Notes: generated by a model not told the origin, from the letters alone. DNA of 64,000 nt from Serratia surfactantfaciens (GCF_001642805.2 NZ_CP016948.1:1426001-1490000), one strand, 5' to 3'. Shown: positions 11,974-20,801, counted from the first letter of the stretch. Program-made: numbers and translations.

Positions 11974-12011
11974 AATAAAGGGCGGTAACTGCGATGCTAG
12001 ATAATTAAACC

Positions 12012-12049
12012 AAAGTCACGGGTCGCACTTTCATGCGGCCCGTGACTTT
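12012..12049 (+). terminator. Likely terminator after the TolA-like lipoprotein
   Basis: Perfect arms AAAGTCACGGG and CCCGTGACTTT enclose a second short stem (CGCA/TGCG), 40 bases past the stop. The T-run is short, so termination strength is uncertain. Confidence 0.6.
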
Positions 12050-12131
12050 GCGGCTTTGCCACGTTCCGTATCGCGCTTTTCTACGCTGAACCTGGATTTT
12101 TGGCACTATTTCACGGTATATACCGCCAGGG

Positions 12132-12425
12132 TTACCGATACATCATCGCGCTCACGCGTTCGGCCGGATCTTTAAAACCGTTGCTGCGCATCGTTACCAC
12201 ATAGTAGCGATAGTGATGTTTCTGTGCGTATTCGCGCACCAGATCTTCGGCGAACAGGCCGCTGAAGGTGACGGTGGTGACGAACGTCAGCCCTTTCACT
12301 TCGTAGGTGCTGATCTCTTGCGGGGCGCCGATATACGGCGGCGGGAACACGGTTTTGTGATACTGGCAGCCCGCCAGCAGCAGGGTAAACAGCAGGGGGA
12401 TAACGGATGTTGGCGGTAATCTCAT
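12132..12425 (-). CDS. Small lipoprotein, BsmA-like (DUF1471 family)
   Basis: A 97-aa predicted lipoprotein: hydrophobic leader then LLAGC (lipobox). The mature part, APQEISTYEVKGLTFVTTV and AQKHHYRYYVVTM with a final MMYR, follows the pattern of E. coli BsmA (YjfO), a DUF1471-family lipoprotein tied to biofilm peroxide resistance. I infer the family from this pattern, not from alignment. The ATG used follows AAGGA by 12 bases, longer than usual. An upstream in-frame start at 12464 would add 13 residues and spoil the signal peptide. Confidence 0.6.
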   Translation of the reverse strand: MRLPPTSVIPLLFTLLLAGCQYHKTVFPPPYIGAPQEISTYEVKGLTFVTTVTFSGLFAEDLVREYAQKHHYRYYVVTMRSNGFKDPAERVSAMMYR

Positions 12426-12491
12426 CGGGACATACTTTCCTTTCTTGGCGTGTGTTTTAGTCACATCTATAGATGTTTTTATCCCAGCACG

Positions 12492-12704
12492 TTAATACAG
12501 TCTGACATCCACCGACTGCTGTTGCAGCCAGGTGCTGACGTAACCGTAAGCGGCATAGAAGGCCAGCAGCGCGAAGAGCAGTACGGAAAGCGAGGCCAAA
12601 AACTTGACGTCGCCGTGCTTCGACAGCTGATAGGCGCAATAAATAAAGGCCAACAGGCACAGCAGGGTGAAGGCGATGGCCAACGTGGCGTAGAGAATAA
12701 GCAT
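12492..12704 (-). CDS. Small inner-membrane protein, function unknown
   Basis: About 70 aa if it starts at MLILYATLAIAF. Two hydrophobic segments (residues 2-25 and about 36-53) separated by QLSKHGDVKFLA suggest a two-span membrane protein, ending in a polar tail. A longer frame to 12767 exists, but its added residues are not hydrophobic and overlap the terminator of the permease gene upstream. I do not recognise the family. The ribosome-binding site for either start is poor. Confidence 0.55.
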   Translation of the reverse strand: MLILYATLAIAFTLLCLLAFIYCAYQLSKHGDVKFLASLSVLLFALLAFYAAYGYVSTWLQQQSVDVRLY

Positions 12705-12751
12705 AACGAAACCCGTTCTTCCTTGTGAGCCGGGCAAGGATACCATAGACG

Positions 12752-12777
12752 AAAAAAAAGGGCCCAAACGGGCCCCT
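12752..12777 (-). terminator. Terminator of the AI-2E-family permease gene
   Basis: Read on the minus strand, GGGCCCgtttGGGCCC is followed by a T-run, just past the permease stop at 12799. Confidence 0.85.
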
Positions 12778-12798
12778 GCCTGATACGGCGCGAGAGCG

Positions 12799-13914
12799 TT
12801 ACTCCGCCGCGTCGGGATGATTTTTGCCTTCCTCGATGAATTCTTCGTCGATCTCTTCGATGTTTTCCTCGCTGTCGCGGCCGGACAGGATGTTCCAGCA
12901 GGCGATGAACAGCGCGGCGATCAAGGGGCCGATGACGAAGCCGTTGATGCCGTAGATCTCCATGCCGCCCAGGGTGGAGATCAGGATCAGGTAGTCCGGC
13001 ATTTTGGTGTCTTTGCCCACCAGCAGCGGGCGCAGGATGTTGTCCACCAGGCCGATCACCACCACGAAGAACACCACCAGGAAAATGGCTTTCCACAGCA
13101 TGCCGGTGGCGAAGAAGTAGATCACCGCCGGCACCCAGATGATGGCGGAGCCCACCGCCGGAATGATCGACAGGAACGCCATCAGCGCGCCCCACAGCAG
13201 GCTGCCGTCGATGCCGGTAAAGTAAAACGCCAGCCCGCCGAGCGCACCTTGCACCACGGCGACCACCACCGTGCCCTTGACGGTGGCGCGGGAAACGGCG
13301 GCGAACTTGACGAACAGATGGTGTTTCACGTGCTGGGAGAGCGGCAGCGCTTCGAGTGCCAGGTTCACCAGATAGGGGCCGTCTTTCAGCAGGAAGAACA
13401 GCAGGTAGAGCATCACGCCGAAGCCGACGACGAAGTTGAAGGTGCCCTTGCCGATCAGGAACACGCTGCCCGCCAGGTATTGCCCGCCCTTGAGCGCCAC
13501 GTCAGAAAGCTGCTTTTGGATCTCGGCGGCGCTGTTGAGGTTATGCTCCGCCAGGAAGCGCTGCGCCCAGCCGGGCAGGTGGCGCATAAAGTCCGCCAGC
13601 ATGGTCGGCAACTGGCTGTTGTTGGTCTGCAGCTTGGTGTAGATCACGTTGAATTCCATCGCCAGCGACGAGGCGATGATCGCCAGCGGCGTGAACACGA
13701 TCAGGCAGATCAGTGCCACCGTCAGCAGCGACACCACGCCGTTGCGTTCGCCAACGTACTGCTTCAGCTTCTTTTTCACCGGGTGGAAAATCACCGCCAG
13801 AATAATCGCCCACAGCACCGAGGAGTAGTAGGGCCCCAGCACGTCGAGAAAGGCGGCGGTAACGATAAACAGGATCAGAATAAAGAATCCTTTGGAAATG
13901 CCTTTAGACATCAT
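12799..13914 (-). CDS. AI-2E-family (YdiK/PerM-type) membrane permease
   Basis: A 371-aa inner-membrane protein with about 7-8 hydrophobic segments. Family signs are the N-terminal ILAVIFHPVKKKL element, the central large hydrophilic region, and the C-terminal VDNILRPLLVGKDTKMPDYLILISTLGG motif. The family (PF01594) was named for the AI-2 exporter TqsA but many members move other solutes or ions, so the substrate is not assignable. The C-terminal 25 residues are very acidic (EENIEEIDEEFIEEG). Monocistronic. Confidence 0.85.
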   Translation of the reverse strand: MMSKGISKGFFILILFIVTAAFLDVLGPYYSSVLWAIILAVIFHPVKKKLKQYVGERNGVVSLLTVALICLIVFTPLAIIASSLAMEFNVIYTKLQTNNSQLPTMLADFMRHLPGWAQRFLAEHNLNSAAEIQKQLSDVALKGGQYLAGSVFLIGKGTFNFVVGFGVMLYLLFFLLKDGPYLVNLALEALPLSQHVKHHLFVKFAAVSRATVKGTVVVAVVQGALGGLAFYFTGIDGSLLWGALMAFLSIIPAVGSAIIWVPAVIYFFATGMLWKAIFLVVFFVVVIGLVDNILRPLLVGKDTKMPDYLILISTLGGMEIYGINGFVIGPLIAALFIACWNILSGRDSEENIEEIDEEFIEEGKNHPDAAE

Positions 13915-14208
13915 AGTCGTCCCTCAAAAGATGAATTTTCAGCATAGATGATCTGAATGAAAACAACACTATCATCACCTTTACTTAACCGGTAGGGGAT
14001 TTTTAGTGGCGTATTCCATAGGGTTATTAAGGGCAAGGCGGGCGCCGCGGGGTGAACCGGCGGCGGCGCGAGAAAAGAAAGAGGGCTAAATAATTAACAA
14101 AATTTATGTATTTTGTTTCATTTTGTGAGCCGCGCTTGTCGCCTGCGTCAGGCTTTCCTAGTGTTGATGAGGGCGGCCGTTCGCCCGATACCACGAAGGA
14201 GCATGCAA

Positions 14209-14346
14209 ATGACTGAACACAAAAGACTTGCCGTTATCGAAAAGGCACTGCTGATCGTTTTCGCCGGCGTGCTGATTTACCTTGCCGCGACCGGTGCCTT
14301 GTCATTATCGGGTCTGGACCATCACTGGCCTTATCCTTCGCGCTGA
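14209..14346 (+). CDS. Small membrane peptide, 45 aa
   Basis: MTEHKRLAVIEKALLIVFAG... has a polar head, one hydrophobic span (about residues 14-32) and a short tail. AGGAG is 7 bases before this ATG; an ATG two codons earlier (14203) is too close to it. I do not recognise the family. It stands alone between the permease gene and a convergent tautomerase gene. Reality is supported by the ribosome-binding site and the membrane-like sequence, not by homology. Confidence 0.55.
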   Translation: MTEHKRLAVIEKALLIVFAGVLIYLAATGALSLSGLDHHWPYPSR

Positions 14347-14431
14347 GCGTGATTGATCTCACCACGCAGACCCGATAACGATAACTAGCGGCTGTACCCT
14401 ACGACACTGGACTCACAGAATAAATCACCCG

Positions 14432-14641
14432 TCATTCGCCTCGTTCTTTGGCGCGCAGGGCGGTGACGCTCTCGCCACCGACGCCCCAGTTGTCGGTTGC
14501 CACCTCGTCAATCACCACGAAAGTGGTGTGGCGCGGCTTATTCAGCACCCGCTCCAGCAGCGCGGTGGATCCCTCGATCAGCATGCGCTTTTGCGCGGCG
14601 CTGACCCCTTCGTCGGTCACTTTAATGTTGACGTATGGCAT
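14432..14641 (-). CDS. 4-oxalocrotonate tautomerase family protein
   Basis: A 69-aa protein. It begins Met-Pro-Tyr-Val-Asn-Ile-Lys-Val-Thr; removal of Met exposes the catalytic Pro1 of this family. The pattern KRMLIEGSTALLERVLNKPRHTTFVVIDEV is typical. Members tautomerise enol/keto acids or have dehalogenase activity. An in-frame earlier start would bury Pro1, so it is rejected. The gene is 16 bases downstream of an SDR gene and forms an apparent two-gene unit, divergent from a LysR gene. Confidence 0.85.
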   Translation of the reverse strand: MPYVNIKVTDEGVSAAQKRMLIEGSTALLERVLNKPRHTTFVVIDEVATDNWGVGGESVTALRAKERGE

Positions 14642-14657
14642 GACGTTTCTCCCCGTT

Positions 14658-15398
14658 TTACCAGACGCCGGCGGTTGCGCCGCCGTCAACCGCGAGCACC
14701 GTGCCGGTGACGAAATTAGCGTCGGTCAGATACAGCACCGCATCGACGATGTCCTGCGGCTGGCCGACACGGCCGGTTGGCGCCAGTTGCCGCATCTGCG
14801 CCAGACTCTGTTCATCATTTTGATGCATCGGCGTGGCGATGATGCCGGGCGCCACGGCGTTGACCATCACGTTGTGCGGCGCCAGCTCCAACGCCAGCTC
14901 GCGCACGGCGTGGTTAAGGCCGCCCTTGATCAGCACCGGCAGCAAGGCGGGCACTTTGCTGTTGGGCTGCATGGCGATCGACGCGGTGATGGCGACGATG
15001 TGGCCGGCGCTGCGTTGCTGCATATGCCGGGCGGCGGCCTGCGCCGGGTAGAAGAAGCCTTTCAGATTGGTTGCCACCATCGCGTCGACCTCCTCCGGCG
15101 TATAGTCGGCAATCGGCTTGGCGATAAATATGCCGGCGTTATTGATAAGAATATCCACCTGGCCAAAAGCCTGTATTGCCAGGCTGAACAACCGTTCGGC
15201 GGTTTCCGGCAGCGCGATGTCTCCCGGCGCCAGCAGCAGATTGGCCGGGCGACCGAGTTTGTCCGCCGCCGCCTGCAGCCGTTCAAGCGAACGGGCGTTT
15301 GCGACAACCTGATAGCCGCGCGCCAGGTAGGCTTGCGCGATGGCGAATCCCAAGCCGCTTGATGCGCCCGTGACAATGACCGTTTTTACTTTGCTCAT
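14658..15398 (-). CDS. SDR-family oxidoreductase with atypical active site
   Basis: A 246-aa Rossmann-fold protein with the cofactor motif VTGASSGLGFAIA near the N-terminus and the NNAG element. The usual catalytic YxxxK reads PVLIK here: the lysine aligns (KGGLNHAVRELALE) but the tyrosine position holds proline. Such Tyr-less SDRs exist as a subgroup (SALxxLTKGGL type), so this is not necessarily a dead enzyme, but classical dehydrogenase chemistry is doubtful. Start MSKVKTVIVTG was chosen over a longer frame to 15497. First gene of a pair with the tautomerase, next to a divergent LysR gene. Confidence 0.85.
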   Translation of the reverse strand: MSKVKTVIVTGASSGLGFAIAQAYLARGYQVVANARSLERLQAAADKLGRPANLLLAPGDIALPETAERLFSLAIQAFGQVDILINNAGIFIAKPIADYTPEEVDAMVATNLKGFFYPAQAAARHMQQRSAGHIVAITASIAMQPNSKVPALLPVLIKGGLNHAVRELALELAPHNVMVNAVAPGIIATPMHQNDEQSLAQMRQLAPTGRVGQPQDIVDAVLYLTDANFVTGTVLAVDGGATAGVW

Positions 15399-15520
15399 TT
15401 TCTCTCCTCGACAGGATAGTGATTGACCGTATGTGAACGGTAATCCATACCTGTTGGTTGAAAAATGAGGGGGAAAGAACTTTAATTTATACCTCATGTA
15501 ATGAATTGGCAGAAAGAGAT

Positions 15521-16423
15521 ATGCAACGCCATTTTGACGACGTTCAGGTCGGCAGTATCGAGCTGTTTTGCCTGACGGTAGAAACCGGCAGCTTCACCGC
15601 AGCGGCCAATGCCGCCGGGATAACCCCTGCGGCGGTCAGCCGCTCGGTCGCGCGGCTGGAGGCGCGATTGCAGGCGAAGCTGTTTATCCGCACGACGCGC
15701 CAGATGCGCGTCACGGATGTCGGCCAGCGTTATTACCTGGAATGCCGCCGGGCGCTGAGTCAGCTGATGGAGGCCGAGGCGAGAATTTCCGGCGAACGGG
15801 ACAAACCGGTGGGCACGCTCAGCATCAGCGTGCCGACGCTGTATGCGCATTTTAGGCTGTTGCCGCGCTTGCCCGAGTTTGCGCATCGCTATCCCGATCT
15901 CAAGCTGAATCTGCACGTCAGCAATCAGAATATCGATTTCTCCGAAGATAAATTCGACGTCGCCATTCGCGGCAGCGAGCTGAACGACTCCGGCCTGGCG
16001 GCGCGGCGTCTGGAGGAGGCTGAACTGATCGTGGTGGCGACGCCGGGCTATTTGCAGCGCCACCCTGCGCCGCTCACGCCGGCGGATCTGGCCCGGCACG
16101 ATTGCATTCAGTATGCGTTGCCCAGCACCGGCAGAAAAACCGCCTGGACGTTTAAGGTTCAGGGCGAAAATAGCAAAGTGGAAACTGCCGGGCGCTGGCT
16201 TTGCCAGGAAGATTACCTCGCTACGCTGACGTTGGTGAAAAGCGGCGCCGGACTGATGCAGGTGTATCGCTTTACCGTCGAACAAGAGTTGAGCAGCGGG
16301 GCGCTGGTCGAGGTATTGAAAGATTACGCCGGCGCCTCGCGTCCCTTCATCCTGCTTTATCCCTATGCGCGCTTCGTCCCGCTCAAGGTACGGAAATTCA
16401 TCGATTTCCTGACGCCAGCGTAG
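15521..16423 (+). CDS. LysR-type transcriptional regulator
   Basis: A 300-aa regulator. The N-terminal winged helix-turn-helix is evident in VETGSFTAAANAAGITPAAVSRSVARLEARLQAKLF, followed by a substrate-binding domain of normal length. It belongs to the CrgA/AaeR-like branch judging from RTTRQMRVTDVGQRYY. It is divergent from the SDR/tautomerase pair across about 120 bases and is the probable regulator of that pair. A longer frame starting at 15458 lacks a ribosome-binding site; AGAGA precedes the ATG used. Its 3' end overlaps the convergent MFS gene by 26 bases. Confidence 0.9.
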   Translation: MQRHFDDVQVGSIELFCLTVETGSFTAAANAAGITPAAVSRSVARLEARLQAKLFIRTTRQMRVTDVGQRYYLECRRALSQLMEAEARISGERDKPVGTLSISVPTLYAHFRLLPRLPEFAHRYPDLKLNLHVSNQNIDFSEDKFDVAIRGSELNDSGLAARRLEEAELIVVATPGYLQRHPAPLTPADLARHDCIQYALPSTGRKTAWTFKVQGENSKVETAGRWLCQEDYLATLTLVKSGAGLMQVYRFTVEQELSSGALVEVLKDYAGASRPFILLYPYARFVPLKVRKFIDFLTPA

Positions 16424-17606
16424 CCGCCAGCGCCAATACCGCTCCAGACACCGCCGCCGCCAACACCAGCCACGCCGGGGCCGCCCAGCCGGCCGCGGCC
16501 ACGATGGAGCTCAGTGCGATCGGGCCGATCACCTGGCCGAGGTAGTTTCCCTGCATCACCAGCCCGAGGCTCAGCGGCAGCAGCGTCGGTTCCGGCGTCG
16601 CCGCCGGCGTGGCGGCCAGAATGGTGGCGGGCAGTATGCCGGCGATGGCGCAGAACAGGAAACACAGCGGGATCAGCAGGCCGTTGGGCGTCATCGGCAG
16701 AAAAATGCCGACGCCGAAGGCCCCGATCAACAGGCTGGTGGCGGCGAGCAGCGTTCTGGCGGACAGGCCGCGCGACAGCAGCACGCCGGCGGCGAGGTTG
16801 CCGATGATGTTGGCGGCCACCGCCGCCGCGCTGATACCGCCGGCGGCAGCCAGCGACAGGCCGATGCGCTGCATCAGGAAGATCGGCAGAAAGGTCATCA
16901 CCGAGAAAAACTGCAGGTTGTATGTGGTGAACATCAGCGCCAGCAACAGCGGCTGACGCGCTCGCAGCATCGCTCCCAGCGCTTGCCGCAGCGGCAGAGA
17001 CGGCGAGTGCGCGTCGGCGGCGCGGCGGGATGTGGTCAGCGGCAGCAGCAGGGCGGCCAGCAGCGTCAGTGCCGCACCGGCCTGCCAGCTCTGTTGCCAG
17101 TCGGCCAGATGCGGACCGAAAAACAGCGAAATGGCGATGCCCGCCGGCATAAAGGTGCTCCAGATGCCGAATACCAGGCTGCGCTGCGCCGGAGCGACGA
17201 TGCGGTTCAGCACCGCCGGCGAAGCGACCACCACGATCACGAAGCCGAGCCCCTCGACAAAGCGGCTGACGATCAGCCCGCTGAAGTCGTGCAGCGTGGC
17301 ACCAACGAAGCTGGCGGCGCTGATGATCAGCAGCCCGAGCGCCAGCAGGCGCCGGTCGCCCCAGCGGCGCACCAGCAGCCCGGCGGCGATGCCGGCGAAC
17401 ACCCCAACGAAGGGAAAGGCCGAGATGACCCAGCTGAGCGCCTCCAGCGAGCGGCCGAACTCGTCCTGCAGCGCCGGCAGCGCGATGGTGGCCTTGCCTA
17501 CGTGCAGCGCCGCGGCGATGCCGGCGAACAGCACGTTGATGACGGCCAGCCAGGGCGTGGCGGCGGGGAGAACGCGGTCGATGGCGTCCGGTTTAATCGC
17601 GGTCAT
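16398..17606 (-). CDS. MFS transporter
   Basis: A 402-aa major facilitator with about 12 hydrophobic segments and the cytoplasmic loop-2 motif GLLVRRWGDRRLLALG. The type (CynX/YeaN-like or drug exporter) is not clear from sequence. GGAGA precedes the chosen start by 5 bases. Its stop lies within the 3' end of the convergent LysR gene. No neighbour hints at the substrate. Confidence 0.85.
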   Translation of the reverse strand: MTAIKPDAIDRVLPAATPWLAVINVLFAGIAAALHVGKATIALPALQDEFGRSLEALSWVISAFPFVGVFAGIAAGLLVRRWGDRRLLALGLLIISAASFVGATLHDFSGLIVSRFVEGLGFVIVVVASPAVLNRIVAPAQRSLVFGIWSTFMPAGIAISLFFGPHLADWQQSWQAGAALTLLAALLLPLTTSRRAADAHSPSLPLRQALGAMLRARQPLLLALMFTTYNLQFFSVMTFLPIFLMQRIGLSLAAAGGISAAAVAANIIGNLAAGVLLSRGLSARTLLAATSLLIGAFGVGIFLPMTPNGLLIPLCFLFCAIAGILPATILAATPAATPEPTLLPLSLGLVMQGNYLGQVIGPIALSSIVAAAGWAAPAWLVLAAAVSGAVLALAATLASGNR

Positions 17607-17837
17607 AACACTCTCCAGTAGCGGCAACGTCATCACTATGCCTCTGCGCTACGGCAAAGGCCGTTCAAATGCTGCGCTATCACGTGGGGAAACTATTCAT
17701 TTCGAGCTTTATTGACGGTACGCCTTCGTTGTTTGGTGCGCCAGCGTGCCGCCCGGCGTGGACGCTCGCCCCCCTGCAGCGGTTTACTGTTCCGGCACGC
17801 AGCAGGCGTGTTGAATTCATTTTATAAGGAGCAGTGT

Positions 17838-18296
17838 ATGTCAGAGATGATGAACGAGAGTGGAGCGCCGGCCATTGAATGGAGCTATGGCGGCCGGGGC
17901 GATGATATCAGCAGCAGCCTGAGCCTCGACACGGTTGAGGAGCAGCCGCAGGGCTTTCTGATGACGGTCGATCGGCCGGTGCAGATCTTTACAGAGGCGC
18001 TGTCGCCGATCATGGCCTTTGTCACGCTGCTGCGCCCGCTGTATGCCAAGACCAGCGAGGGCTTCCAGTTCGTGCCGGTTTCCAATCCCTGGACCGACGT
18101 GCAGCGCCTGCCGGCCAGCGCGGGCTATCTGGGGGTGCAGGTCAACGCCGGCCTGTTCTTCCACGGCGCCAAGCCGACGCACTATAAAGATCGCGACGGC
18201 CAGATGAAGCCTATCGACGGCGGCACTATTTTGCAGAACATCACCGTGCTGCATCAGGTGGCCCAGCCGCTGGGGCCTGGCGAAGGCGCGGTCTGA
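17838..18296 (+). CDS. Hypothetical protein, 152 aa
   Basis: A soluble-looking protein starting MSEMMNESGAPAIEWSYGGRGDD, with AAGGAG at a good distance upstream. I see no signal peptide, membrane span or known motif. The C-terminal half contains short turn-rich repeats (GYLGVQVNAGLFFHGAKP). It is about 100 bases upstream of the DUF2000-like gene on the same strand and could share its transcript. Confidence 0.7.
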   Translation: MSEMMNESGAPAIEWSYGGRGDDISSSLSLDTVEEQPQGFLMTVDRPVQIFTEALSPIMAFVTLLRPLYAKTSEGFQFVPVSNPWTDVQRLPASAGYLGVQVNAGLFFHGAKPTHYKDRDGQMKPIDGGTILQNITVLHQVAQPLGPGEGAV

Positions 18297-18394
18297 GCCG
18301 GCAGTGCTACCACGGGGCCGGACGCGGCCCCTTATCGCGCCTTGAAACCGTGCGCCGGTTGGGTAAAACTGGCTGCCTATTCAAGGAGAAGAGT

Positions 18395-18811
18395 ATGTAC
18401 AGCGACAACGAGAAAAAGTTTTATATCATCCTCAACCGCAATCACGAACCGGCCACGCTGTTTAACGCCTCCTGCCATCTGACGGCGGGCATCACCGATC
18501 TGATCGAACAGCGCGAGTTTCACCACTACCCGAGCAGCCTCGACGGCGTCAGCGCCAACATGAGCCATTATCCGATCGTGATCCTGCAGGCCAAGAACAG
18601 CAGCCAGCTCAGCAACCTGATCCTGAAGTGCAAGGAAGAGGGCGTGCTGTCCAACTTCTTCACCACCACCATGCTGTCGCATTCCGCCGAGCAGCAGATC
18701 GCCGACACTGCCAACACGCCTTACGAGCAGTTGGATTTCGTGGCGGTGGCGCTCTACGGGGATACCGAACAGCTTAAGCCGCTGACCAAGAAATTCTCCG
18801 TCTATCGCTGA
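18395..18811 (+). CDS. DUF2000-like protein
   Basis: A 138-aa protein. The opening KKFYIILNRNHEPATLFNASCHLTAGI, a central PIVILQAKNSSQLSNLILKCKEEG and the late DFVAVALYGDTEQLKPLTKKFSVYR follow the pattern of DUF2000, a family with a fold like peptidyl-tRNA hydrolase 2. No catalytic role is known for DUF2000. AAGGAG lies a few bases before the ATG. Family assignment is from pattern memory and moderately sure. Confidence 0.65.
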   Translation: MYSDNEKKFYIILNRNHEPATLFNASCHLTAGITDLIEQREFHHYPSSLDGVSANMSHYPIVILQAKNSSQLSNLILKCKEEGVLSNFFTTTMLSHSAEQQIADTANTPYEQLDFVAVALYGDTEQLKPLTKKFSVYR

Positions 18812-18823
18812 AAACGCGCTATC

Positions 18824-19174
18824 TCAGACGCTGGCGCCGTCGTAGGCGTGGATCTGCAACGTATCCAGCGCAATGGCGGGCACACAGCGCAGGTTAACGG
18901 CGCACATCGCGGCGCCGTCCGGCGCGGTGCCGTAGGCGAAGGGCTGGGCGCCGCAGACTCGGCAGAACTGATGACGTATTTTGTGCTGATTGAAGGTGTA
19001 GGTGCTGAGCTGGTCTTCGCCGCTGTTCAGCGTGAAGGCGGCGACGGGAAAGAAGGACAGCAGCAGCCCTTTGCGGCGGCAGATCGAACAGTTGCAGCTG
19101 AGGGCTTCGGTAGGCAGTTCGGCGTCGACGGAGAAGGTGACGGCGCCGCAGTGGCAGCTTCCCTGGAATGACAT
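18824..19174 (-). CDS. GFA/CENP-V family zinc protein
   Basis: A 116-aa protein with the zinc-binding cysteine sets GSCHCGAVTF, CNCSICRRKG and FCRVCGAQPF of the Gfa/Mss4-like fold. The family is named for a glutathione-dependent formaldehyde-activating enzyme, but most short members are uncharacterised. It is convergent with the DUF2000-like gene and appears monocistronic. A second, different GFA gene lies at 47959-48345. Confidence 0.88.
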   Translation of the reverse strand: MSFQGSCHCGAVTFSVDAELPTEALSCNCSICRRKGLLLSFFPVAAFTLNSGEDQLSTYTFNQHKIRHQFCRVCGAQPFAYGTAPDGAAMCAVNLRCVPAIALDTLQIHAYDGASV

Positions 19175-19315
19175 GGCGATGATCCTGTGACAGGGGAGAG
19201 TGTTTGCCCAGTATAGTGCAATTTATCGCCACTCGGCCGCGCCGGGCGCGGTTTCCTTAGTAAATGCGCGGTTTTCTGTTAGGTTAGAGATTAACGTCAT
19301 CAAAAGGAGAGCGCG

Positions 19316-19525
19316 ATGTTAGAACATTACTACCCAGCGAATATGGGCGCCAAACCGGTCACGGACGAGCAGCACAAACGGCTGGTGGCGGTACAGGCGG
19401 CGCTGGAATTGATCAAGGCCACGCTGTCGGACACCAACGACGGCAACGGCGTGGACTTTCAGCTGAAGGCGGCGGAAAAGCATATCGGTCCGATGGCCGA
19501 CGCCATTCAGGAAGCCCTGAAATAA
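19316..19525 (+). CDS. Conserved small hypothetical protein, 69 aa
   Basis: A polar, mostly helical-looking protein (KRLVAVQAALELIKATLSD ... QLKAAEKHIGPMADAIQEALK) with AAGGAGAG just before its ATG and a terminator right after it, so it is a complete single-gene unit. No signal peptide or membrane span. I do not recognise the family. Confidence 0.7.
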   Translation: MLEHYYPANMGAKPVTDEQHKRLVAVQAALELIKATLSDTNDGNGVDFQLKAAEKHIGPMADAIQEALK

Positions 19526-19543
19526 CGGCTTGTCGCCAGCTAA

Positions 19544-19571
19544 ACCGTCCATACCGGGCGGTTTTTTTTTG
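19544..19571 (+). terminator. Terminator after the 69-aa gene
   Basis: ACCGTCC-atacc-GGGCGGT followed by nine or more T, 18 bases past the stop. Confidence 0.88.
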
Positions 19572-19678
19572 CGCTGATTACTGCGATTTTTTTAGTAGCG
19601 CATTGCCTTTTTACCGGCTGGTGCGGCTGCCGGCGCGGTTCTACTCTGAAGATCCCAGTCATCATCAGGTGCCCGCCC

Positions 19679-20752
19679 ATGTTTCGCTTCAGCCTATTTT
19701 CTGTCTTATTGCCGCTCAGTCGGCGCGTCACCCTGCTGGCCGGCGTAACGCTGTTTTTCAGCGGCGTGCCGCCGGCAAACGCGACGCAACGCATCGAGTT
19801 TTCGCCGGATCCCGCCGGCGCCTACCCTGAGGGCATCGCCTGGAATGCGCGCGCCGGCGCGTTTCTGGTGTCCTCCCTGCGCGGTGGCCAACTTGGGTTA
19901 GTCTATCCGGATGGTCGCTATCGGCGTTTTTCCATCGGCAAGGGGTTAATCACTACCTCCGGCATGCTGGTGGACGCCGAGCGCAACCGGGTGCTGGTGT
20001 GCAACGAAGACGTGGGCGTGTCCCTCCACTCTGCCGCCGGCACGCGCAATCGCGTAGCGCAGGTGTTGGAGTTCAGCCTCGATACCGGCGTGCTGCAGCA
20101 GAGGTACGATCTTTCATCGCTAAGCCATGGCCCGACGTTGGCCAACGATCTGACGCTCGACGCGCAGGGTAATATCTACGTGACCGACAGCTTCCAGCCG
20201 CAGATTTACAAGATTGACCGTGCAACGCGCCAGGTGTCGATTCTGGTGCGTTCGGCGCGTTTGATGCCGGCCGACGCACCCGCCGCAGCGCAGGGTACGC
20301 AGCCTTATCTCAATGGCATCGTCTATCACCCGGACGGCTTCCTGATTGCGGCGGACTACACCCGGGGGCTGCTGTGGAAAGTGACGCTGGATAACGCGCC
20401 TGCGGTAAGTGCAATCAGGTTGCCGCAACGCTTAAAAGGGCCGGACGGGTTGCGGCTCAAAAACGCCAACGAACTGGTGATCGTACAGTCTTTTCCAGGG
20501 GAAAAGGGGAGCATGTCCGGTGACGTGACGCTGCTCTCCTCGTCCGACGGCTGGGCTAGCGCGCGTATCGCCGCGGTTGCCGCGCCGCCGGAATTGGATG
20601 GGCCGACCGGCGCCGCGTTGCGCGATGGCGAGGTGTGGGTGGTCAATTCCCGTTATCCCCGGTTGTTTGCCGACGTCGCTCAGGCGGAGAAAACCAGAAC
20701 GTTCAGCATCGTCAAGGTTGCGTTAGAACAGCCTGCGCCAAAGGCACGCTGA
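19679..20752 (+). CDS. Exported SMP-30/gluconolactonase-like six-bladed propeller protein
   Basis: A 357-aa protein with an N-terminal signal peptide (hydrophobic to about residue 35, cleavage near ANA-TQ). Repeated blade-like segments (YPEGIAWNARAGAFLVSSL, LDAQGNIYVTDSFQPQIYKID, LNGIVYHPDGFLIAADY, LKGPDGLRLKNANELVIVQSF) fit the SMP-30/strictosidine-synthase-like six-bladed beta-propeller. Members include lactonases and sugar or ester hydrolases; the substrate is unknown. Location is probably the periplasm. It is 75 bases upstream of the qnr start but has its own context. Confidence 0.75.
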   Translation: MFRFSLFSVLLPLSRRVTLLAGVTLFFSGVPPANATQRIEFSPDPAGAYPEGIAWNARAGAFLVSSLRGGQLGLVYPDGRYRRFSIGKGLITTSGMLVDAERNRVLVCNEDVGVSLHSAAGTRNRVAQVLEFSLDTGVLQQRYDLSSLSHGPTLANDLTLDAQGNIYVTDSFQPQIYKIDRATRQVSILVRSARLMPADAPAAAQGTQPYLNGIVYHPDGFLIAADYTRGLLWKVTLDNAPAVSAIRLPQRLKGPDGLRLKNANELVIVQSFPGEKGSMSGDVTLLSSSDGWASARIAAVAAPPELDGPTGAALRDGEVWVVNSRYPRLFADVAQAEKTRTFSIVKVALEQPAPKAR

Positions 20753-20762
20753 TCGACGCCGG

Positions 20763-20791
20763 TTGCCAACCCTGCCGGAATAGGATTAAAT
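20763..20791 (+). promoter_or_regulatory. Candidate qnr promoter
   Basis: TTGCCA (20763-20768) and TTAAAT (20786-20791) are separated by 17 bases. Transcription would start near 20798, just before the LexA-like box. Judged by eye only. Confidence 0.45.
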
Positions 20792-20801
20792 GCCGCACTG
20801 A

